Of a stretch of DNA of 64,000 nucleotides, positions 58,470 through 64,000 are shown in pieces. The first letter of the stretch is position 1. Every line of letters begins with the position of its first letter. The notes beneath the pieces are model-generated. The model was not told where the DNA came from. It made no database searches and saw only the letters and a list, made by a program, of their open reading frames with translations. Both the position numbers and the translations under genes were made by a program. The DNA is from Planctomycetota bacterium (lineage in GTDB: Bacteria > Planctomycetota > UBA1135 > GCA-002686595), in the NCBI GenBank assembly GCA_016709875.1, contig JADJLZ010000016.1, positions 62,001 to 126,000 on the forward strand, written 5' to 3'.

Positions 58470-60017
58470 TTGGAGTCGCGCAGCCAGCATCCCGCAGAAC
58501 TCGAACCCGCACTCGCGGCGCTGGGCATCGGAGTGTTCTCGTCCAGAGGCAGCGCAGGCCTGGTCGAGGCGGACGCACGCGTGCGCGACTGGCTCGGCCT
58601 GCCGGCCTCAGGCGCGCCACTCGCGCGCGACGAATTCCTGGCGCCCTTCGCGCCGGAATCGCGCGAGGCGCTGCGCGCGGCGCTCGCGCACGCCCGCGGG
58701 GACGCCGGCTGCCTGCAGCTTCAGTTGCGCGTCGCGACGCTCGCGCCGCGCTGGCTGCACGTGCGACTGCACGCTTCGAGCGAGCCCGAGGACGGTGTCG
58801 CGGGCGCCTGCACGGACGACTCGGCGCGCCACGCCGAGCTCGAACACCTGCGCGCGCGGCTCTCGAGCTCCGAGGCCGTCGTGCGCTCGGCCTCGGCGAT
58901 CCTCGTCGCCGTGGACTCCGAGTACCGCGTCACAATCTGGAATGCGGAGGCGAGCCGGGTCTTCGAGCGCAGCGAGACGCACGCCATCGGCCGCCACATC
59001 CGCGAGTCGTGCGGATCCGCCGGCGAGGGCCTGGTCTTGGGCCTGCGCCAGGCTTTCCAGCAGCAGTCCGCAGTGCGCGTGCCCGAGCTCGCGCTCGCGG
59101 GCAGCGACGGCAAGGAGCGCTTCCTGGGCCTGACCATCAACCCGGTGATCGCCGACGACGGCTGGCGTTGCGTCGTCTTCGGCCGCGACATCACCGAGCA
59201 GAAGCTGCTCGACCTGCAGTTCGCGCACGCGCTCAAGCTCGAGTCGATCGGCCAGCTTGCGGCGGGGATCGCACACGAGATCAACACGCCGACGCAGTTC
59301 GTGGGTGACAACCTGCGCTTCCTGCGCGACTCCTTCGTCGAGCTCGCACCCCTGCTCGATGCGGTGCGTGCCGCGGGCGACGTGGGACAGGCAGCGAGCC
59401 GTGTCGACCTGGAGTACCTCGTGCAGGAGATCCCGCGCGCGCTCGAGGAATCGCTCGCGGGCGTCGGGCGCGTGGCGAAGATCGTCGGCGCGATGAAGGA
59501 GTTCTCGCACCCGAGCACGGGCGAGAAGGTGCTCGTCGACCTGAACCGCAACATCGAGAGCACGATCACGGTCGCGCGCAACGAGTGGAAGTACGTCGCT
59601 ACGCTGCAGCTCGACCTGTGCCCGACCCTGCCGCACGTGCCCTGCCTGCCCGACGAGATGAACCAGGTGGTACTCAACCTGGTGATCAACGCCGCGCACG
59701 CGATCGCGGAGCGCTACGGGGCAAATTCCGGCCGGCTGGGCGAGATCCGCGTCGCGACCGCGCTCGTCGGCGAGTGGATCGAACTGCGCATCGGCGACGA
59801 CGGGGCGGGCATTCCCGAGGCGATCCGCAGCCGCATCTTCGATCCCTTCTTCACGACCAAGGGCGTGGGCAAGGGTACCGGCCAGGGCCTGGCGATCGCG
59901 CGCTCGGTGGTCGTCGACAAGCACTCGGGGACGATCACGGTCGAGAGCGTGCGCGGACAGGGCACGACCTTCATCGTACGCATCCCGCTCGTCCCTGCGC
60001 AGAAGGCGGCTGCATGA
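58470..60017 (+). CDS. Cytoplasmic PAS-domain sensor histidine kinase
   Basis: 515 residues from a TTG, without membrane segments. PAS-like domains are at about 10-110 and 130-255 (SAILVAVDSEYRVTIWNAEA, VFGRDITEQKLLDLQFAHAL). The phosphoacceptor His269 stands in GIAHEINTPTQFVGDNLRFL, the variant typical of kinases with the IAHEINTP motif. The ATPase part shows NLVINAAHAIAERYG, GDDGAGIPEAI and FDPFFTTKGVGKGTGQGL. It heads a four-gene operon in which every stop overlaps the next start, so its partners are very likely the three receivers that follow. The TTG start is uncertain because no strong Shine-Dalgarno is seen. Confidence 0.88.
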   Translation: MESRSQHPAELEPALAALGIGVFSSRGSAGLVEADARVRDWLGLPASGAPLARDEFLAPFAPESREALRAALAHARGDAGCLQLQLRVATLAPRWLHVRLHASSEPEDGVAGACTDDSARHAELEHLRARLSSSEAVVRSASAILVAVDSEYRVTIWNAEASRVFERSETHAIGRHIRESCGSAGEGLVLGLRQAFQQQSAVRVPELALAGSDGKERFLGLTINPVIADDGWRCVVFGRDITEQKLLDLQFAHALKLESIGQLAAGIAHEINTPTQFVGDNLRFLRDSFVELAPLLDAVRAAGDVGQAASRVDLEYLVQEIPRALEESLAGVGRVAKIVGAMKEFSHPSTGEKVLVDLNRNIESTITVARNEWKYVATLQLDLCPTLPHVPCLPDEMNQVVLNLVINAAHAIAERYGANSGRLGEIRVATALVGEWIELRIGDDGAGIPEAIRSRIFDPFFTTKGVGKGTGQGLAIARSVVVDKHSGTITVESVRGQGTTFIVRIPLVPAQKAAA

Positions 60018-61222
60018 AACGCATCCTCTTCGTCGACGACGAGCCTGCGGTCCTCAGCGGACTGCAGCGCATGCTGCGGCCGATGCGCGATCACTGGGAG
60101 ATGACCTTCACCGGGGGCGGCGAGGCGGCGCTCGAACTGCTCGCGCGCGAGGACTTCGAGGTCGTCATCTCCGACATGCGCATGCCCGGGATGGACGGCG
60201 TGCAGCTGCTCGGCGAGGTGCAGCGCCGGCATCCGCGCATCGTGCGCATCATTCTCTCCGGCCACGCGGACCACGAGATGATCCTGCGCGCGGTTGGTCC
60301 GACGCACCAGTTCCTCAACAAGCCCTGCAGCCCAGAGCTGCTGTGCGCCACGGTCGAGCGCGCTTGCGCACTGCAGGACCGCGTCGTCGCGCCGGGGCTG
60401 AAAGAGCTCGCTGCTAGCCTGGACTCGCTGCCCAGCCCGCCGGTCATCTACAACCAGATCGTGGCCGAGATCGGCTCGCCTGCCGGTTCGCTGGAGAAGG
60501 TCGGCGAGATCATCGCGAGCGACGTGGCTATGACAGCGAAGGTGCTGCAGATCGTGAACTCCGCCTTCTTCGGAATGCGCCAGCGCGTGTCGGATCCCGG
60601 TCTCGCGGTGCGCTTCCTTGGCCTCGAGACGATCAAGGCGCTCGTGCTCTCGGTACACATCTTCTCGAAGTACGATTGCGACCCGCGCTGCGAGCAGGCC
60701 GTGCGCGAATTGTGGTCGGCGAGTGCGCGCGTCGGCGCCCGTGCGCGTCAGATCGCATTGCTCGAGAAGTCCGCGCGCGAGATCGTGGACCAGGCCTTCT
60801 TCGGCGGCATGCTGCACCACGTTGGCCAATTGCTGCTGCTCGCGCACGCGGCCGAGCGCTATTCGGGCGTTCTGCAGCGCTTGCAGGCCTCGCCCGAGCT
60901 CGACATCGAGGCCGTGGAGTTCGAGGTCTTCGGCGGGACCCACTCCGACCTGGGCGCGTACCTGCTCGGGATCTGGGGCCTGCCCGGGTCGATCATCGAG
61001 TCGGTCGCCTTCCACCACCACCCCGCGCCGCTCGCACAAGCGGGCTTCGGTCCGCTCACGTGCGTGCACGCGGCGGCGGCGATCACGGCCGGACTCGAGG
61101 GCGGCTCGAGCGGGCGGCAGTGCACGGTCGACCTCAGCTACCTCGAGGCGCTCGGCCTCGTCGACCGCTATCCGCTGTGGCTCGAGGAGTGCCGCGACCA
61201 GGGCGAGGTGGCGGCCGCATGA
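60014..61222 (+). CDS. Response regulator with HDOD output domain
   Basis: 402 residues. The receiver (1-120) has the phosphorylation site Asp54 in VVISDMRMPGMDG and the lysine loop FLNKPC. A HDOD domain follows (about 135-330) with LPSPPVIYNQIVAEI, AMTAKVLQIVNSAFFGMRQ and GGMLHHVGQLLLL. HDOD proteins act in signalling and are HD-related but lack metal-binding residues. The ATG overlaps the kinase stop (ATGA). Confidence 0.9.
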   Translation: MKRILFVDDEPAVLSGLQRMLRPMRDHWEMTFTGGGEAALELLAREDFEVVISDMRMPGMDGVQLLGEVQRRHPRIVRIILSGHADHEMILRAVGPTHQFLNKPCSPELLCATVERACALQDRVVAPGLKELAASLDSLPSPPVIYNQIVAEIGSPAGSLEKVGEIIASDVAMTAKVLQIVNSAFFGMRQRVSDPGLAVRFLGLETIKALVLSVHIFSKYDCDPRCEQAVRELWSASARVGARARQIALLEKSAREIVDQAFFGGMLHHVGQLLLLAHAAERYSGVLQRLQASPELDIEAVEFEVFGGTHSDLGAYLLGIWGLPGSIIESVAFHHHPAPLAQAGFGPLTCVHAAAAITAGLEGGSSGRQCTVDLSYLEALGLVDRYPLWLEECRDQGEVAAA

Positions 61223-62379
61223 GCCTCGCCCGCGTGCTGCTCGTCGACGACGAACCGCAGGTGCTCGCGGCGCTGCGCCGCACCCTGCGCGGACGCTACG
61301 AGCTCGAGACCACCGACCAGCCGCTGCAGGCGCTGGCGCTGCTGCGCGACCGCGGCCCGTTCGCCGTGCTGGTCTCCGACATGCGCATGCCCGGCCTCGA
61401 CGGCGCGCAGCTCCTGACGCGCGCGCGCTCGCAGGCACCGGACACGACGCGCGTGATGCTGACCGGCAACGCCGACCAGCTCACCGCTGCGCGCGCGGTG
61501 AACGAGGGCTCGATCTTCCGCTTCCTCAACAAGCCCTGCGGCGGCGAGGAATTGGTCTCCGTGCTCGACGCGGCGGTCGAGCACCACCACCACCTTCGCG
61601 ATGAGCGTGAGCTTCTCGAACACACGCTGCAGGGTGCGCTCGGGGCGCTGACCGAGGTGCTCGCGCTGACCGACCCGGAGGCCTTCGGGCGCGCGACGCG
61701 CCTGCGCGACCACGCACGCGAGCTCGCGCGCGCGGCGGGCAGCGACAAGGTCTGGGAGATCGAACTCGCGGCGTTGATGCTGCAACTCGGCCGCGTCTCG
61801 GTGCCGCCGGAGGTGCGCCACAAGCAGTCGCTCGGCGAGGAACTGACGCACGAGGAGCGGCGCATGCTCGACCGAGTGCCGGAGGTCGGCGCTGGCCTTC
61901 TGGCCAGGATCCCGCGCCTGGAGGGCGTCGTCGCGATCCTGAACGCGCTCGCACCACAGGCGCCAACACTGGCGAGCACGCCGGGCGCCCGACTGCTCGT
62001 GCCGCTGCTCGGCATCGCCGAGCTCGAGGAGGCAGGACACCGGCGCGACGACTCCTGGGCGCGCGTCCGCGCCGCGGCGGAGCCCGAGCCGGAGGTGCGC
62101 GAGGCACTCGAACGCTGGGTCGCGCTGGATCCGCACGGGGACGCGCAGCGCGAGCAGGGCAGCCGGCGCGTGCTCTTCAGCGAGCTCCGACCGGGCATGG
62201 TGCTGGCCGAGCCGCTCCTGATGCACGACGGGCGCACGCTGCTCGGAGCCGGCCAGCTGATCAGCGCGATCCTCTTCGAACGCATCCGGAACCATGCGCA
62301 CCTGCACGGGGTGAAGGAACCGGTCACCATCCGCACGGGCGGGATGCAGCCCGCGCCCACGACCCTGGAGGGAACATGA
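61219..62379 (+). CDS. Response regulator with degenerate HD-type output domain
   Basis: 386 residues. Receiver at 1-120 with Asp54 in LVSDMRMPGLDG and FLNKPC. The following helical region (about 140-290) has the shape of RpfG-type HD domains: RLRDHARELARAAGSDKVWE, then AALMLQLGRVSVPPEVRHKQ. The metal-binding HD is replaced (LQLGR where LHDIGK is expected), so cyclic-di-GMP hydrolysis is unlikely. The end (RRVLFSELRPGMVLAEPLLM) matches the C-terminal part found behind HD domains in such regulators. Starts with ATGA overlap. Confidence 0.85.
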   Translation: MSLARVLLVDDEPQVLAALRRTLRGRYELETTDQPLQALALLRDRGPFAVLVSDMRMPGLDGAQLLTRARSQAPDTTRVMLTGNADQLTAARAVNEGSIFRFLNKPCGGEELVSVLDAAVEHHHHLRDERELLEHTLQGALGALTEVLALTDPEAFGRATRLRDHARELARAAGSDKVWEIELAALMLQLGRVSVPPEVRHKQSLGEELTHEERRMLDRVPEVGAGLLARIPRLEGVVAILNALAPQAPTLASTPGARLLVPLLGIAELEEAGHRRDDSWARVRAAAEPEPEVREALERWVALDPHGDAQREQGSRRVLFSELRPGMVLAEPLLMHDGRTLLGAGQLISAILFERIRNHAHLHGVKEPVTIRTGGMQPAPTTLEGT

Positions 62380-62969
62380 GACACCGCGTGCTTTTCGTCG
62401 ACGACGACCCGCAGATCCTGACCGCGCTCTCGCGCGCGCTGCGCCACGAACCCTTCGAGATCCTGTGCGCCACCTCGGGCGCGGACGCACTCGCGATCCT
62501 GCGCAGCCAGCCCGTGGACGCGATCGTGTCCGACCACGACATGCCGGGCATGGGCGGGACGGAGCTGCTCTCTCGCGCGCGCGAGCTCGCACCGACCTCG
62601 GTGCGCATGATGCTCACGGGCAAGCCGACACTCGCGGCGGTGATCGACGCGATCAACCGCGGCGAGATCCAGCGCTTCTTCCTCAAGCCCTGCGACGCAC
62701 TGGAGCTGGCCGCCTCGCTGGCGCGCTCGCTCAAGGAGAAGGACCTGCTCGAGCAGGCACGCCGCCTGCTGCTCGAGTACAGGCGCGGTCGCGCGCGCAT
62801 CGAGGAGCTCGAGGAGTTCAATCCAGGCCTGACGCAGGTGAGCACCGACGACGAGGGCCGCTTCGTGCTCGAGGACGTGCCCGCTGACCTCGATACGCTG
62901 CTTGCGGAGATGCAGGCGAGCCTGGAGCATGGCGCGCGGGTGCCGGTGCGGCGAATTTCGCCGCCTTGA
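62376..62969 (+). CDS. Receiver-domain response regulator without DNA-binding domain
   Basis: 197 residues. Receiver at 1-120 with Asp53 in AIVSDHDMPGMGG and the lysine loop FFLKPCD. A coiled helix follows (ARRLLLEYRRGRARIEELEE) and a short acidic tail; no output domain is recognised. It may act as a phosphate sink or bind a partner protein. Last gene of the operon, ATGA overlap upstream. Confidence 0.87.
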   Translation: MRHRVLFVDDDPQILTALSRALRHEPFEILCATSGADALAILRSQPVDAIVSDHDMPGMGGTELLSRARELAPTSVRMMLTGKPTLAAVIDAINRGEIQRFFLKPCDALELAASLARSLKEKDLLEQARRLLLEYRRGRARIEELEEFNPGLTQVSTDDEGRFVLEDVPADLDTLLAEMQASLEHGARVPVRRISPP

Positions 62970-62991
62970 CGAGCGGGGACTCTGCCGCCCT

Positions 62992-64000
62992 TCACTGTGC
63001 GTCCTCGGAATCGAACATCCTGACTGCGAGCAGGTCGGTCACCTCGAGCATGCGCGGGCAAAGCCCCGCGACCATCGCCGCGGTCTGCGTGTGGTTGCGG
63101 TTGGTGATCGGCCGCACGTAGTTGCGCCAGGCCAGATAGATCCACAGGTGGCTCTCGAGCTTCTCGCGCTTCTTCGATGCGCCCCAGTTGCGCCGCACGA
63201 GCCGGCTCAAGTTGTCGCGCAACATCGCGAAGGTGTGGTTGATCGGGAAGAGCGGGTTCTTGTAGCTGCGCGGCACGCTCGAGTGCGTCTTTTGGTGCAC
63301 GAGGCGCTCGCCGAAGAGGCGCTTCAGAGCGACGCCGTAGGTGTGCTTCTCGTCGGTACCGACAAACACCTTCGCGGAGGGATCGCACACGTTCGCGAGC
63401 ACCTCGAAGCAGCGCGTCATCTTCTCGCGTGACTCGCTCCTGCGCGGGACATTGCCTTCGAGCTGTTCGTACCGCGCGAGCTTCGCGAGATTCGCCTTCG
63501 AGAGCGGCTTCCTCGCCGGAAGCGTGCCCACCTCCGCGTGCAGGATGCAGTAGCTGGGCTTGTGTACGAGCACGGGCACCGTGACCGGTTTCAAGCGGCG
63601 GTTGTGCTCGAAGGTCTCGAGCTCGTCGAGCTGGAACTGCCCCTCCCAGGGCGTCGCGATCCCGCGCATGCGCATGCGCCACTCGTGGAATCCGCGGCCT
63701 TGCTTGCCGAAGAGATCCAGCCGCCGCGCGACCGTGCGCAGCGTGCAGTGATGCGTCTTCGCGATCTGGCGCAGCGTCACCTTCGAGATCAGCGCGAGGA
63801 AGATCTTCACGTCGAGTGAGACGCGTTTCAGGCCGTAGTCGACGCGAAACGTCTGCGTCGAGAACGTGCGTTTGCAGGCCTTGCACTGGAAGCGCTGCAC
63901 GCGACGGCCGTCGCAGGCGCGCGTAGTGGCCGCGGCGTTGGTACTGGAAGCCGGCGGAGCCGGCACATTTGGGTTCTTCGCAGGGGCAGTGATCTGGGCG
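62992..64000 (-). CDS. IS1-like DDE transposase, partial and frameshifted
   Basis: Runs in from the right edge. N-terminal zinc-ribbon part: CPCEEPKCAGSAGFQYQRRG, then after a frame break GRRVQRFQCKACKRTFSTQT. A helix-turn-helix (LRQIAKTHHCTLRTVARRLD) follows. The DDE-type catalytic core has FQLDELETFEH and FVGTDEKHTYG, and the ending INHTFAMLRDNLSRLVRRN, then SKKREKLESHLWIYLAWRN, resembles the IS1 superfamily. The break is at 63917-63923, in a GC tract, where two missing bases would repair the join (HYARACDGRR). Terminal repeats cannot be checked because the element is cut. Confidence 0.75.
   Translation of the reverse strand, partial: AQITAPAKNPNVPAPPASSTNAAATTRACDGRRVQRFQCKACKRTFSTQTFRVDYGLKRVSLDVKIFLALISKVTLRQIAKTHHCTLRTVARRLDLFGKQGRGFHEWRMRMRGIATPWEGQFQLDELETFEHNRRLKPVTVPVLVHKPSYCILHAEVGTLPARKPLSKANLAKLARYEQLEGNVPRRSESREKMTRCFEVLANVCDPSAKVFVGTDEKHTYGVALKRLFGERLVHQKTHSSVPRSYKNPLFPINHTFAMLRDNLSRLVRRNWGASKKREKLESHLWIYLAWRNYVRPITNRNHTQTAAMVAGLCPRMLEVTDLLAVRMFDSEDAQ

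Overview
The window is about 64 kb of very GC-rich DNA (roughly 70% by eye) from a Gram-negative-type bacterium. Signs of an outer membrane are an LptE-like lipoprotein, a large AsmA-like protein and many lipoproteins. An ECF sigma factor fused to carboxypeptidase-regulatory-like domains, a DUF1272 protein, EF-hand secreted proteins and an IS1-like transposase all fit Planctomycetota. That placement is inference, because the window holds no 16S rRNA or other decisive marker. Almost every base is in a gene, and no gene-free stretch exceeds about 215 bases (190-404 is the longest between called genes; 22420-22652 holds a hairpin and a promoter).

Layout. 1-189 is a partial unknown gene. 405-4111 is an overlapping cluster: CorC/HlyC-type protein, recO, a TPR lipoprotein and an LptE-like lipoprotein. 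4290-10845 runs ftsH, folP, glmM, tsaB, alr. 10852-16019 holds a 1,220-residue AsmA-like protein, a frameshifted mannose-1-phosphate guanylyltransferase and ruvX. 16080-21247 is a tandem pair of ECF sigma/transmembrane/CarboxypepD-like fusions. 21244-23594 has a degenerate alpha/beta hydrolase, the RNase P RNA, a Nudix protein and a small conserved protein. 23698-26756 (minus) is an M1 aminopeptidase lipoprotein overlapping an AhpD-like peroxidase gene. That gene has an in-frame TGA exactly at the reactive cysteine and a perfect hairpin just after it, so it is a strong selenoprotein candidate. 27-36 kb holds a metallopeptidase, two amino-acid permeases (one broken), a TauE/SafE protein, a DegT aminotransferase and an EF-hand protein. 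35.9-41.6 kb (minus) has an M28 peptidase, mtnP, truD, a RluA-type synthase and hpt. 43.6-51.4 kb (minus) is a compact aa3-type cytochrome c oxidase operon: diheme cytochrome c lipoprotein, coxB, coxA, ctaA, ctaB, coxC, SCO1, DUF420, a previously uncalled 48-residue membrane protein, and ogt. 51.5-58.3 kb has a YgfZ protein, an AlgX/AlgJ-like protein, membrane proteins and a frameshifted Gfo/Idh/MocA oxidoreductase. 58.5-63.0 kb is a four-gene kinase/receiver signalling operon. The right edge cuts an IS1-like transposase.

Themes across the window. (1) Many genes that are not translationally coupled have a TANNNT hexamer 6-12 bases before the start codon and no Shine-Dalgarno, which points to leaderless or very short-leader transcripts. 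The TAGGAT placed 4 bases before the RNase P RNA calibrates this motif as a -10 box. (2) Five genes are broken by small indels, mostly at GC-dinucleotide or G tracts, which is more like assembly error than decay. (3) Genes inside operons overlap by ATGA, GTGA or TGATG, showing tight translational coupling.
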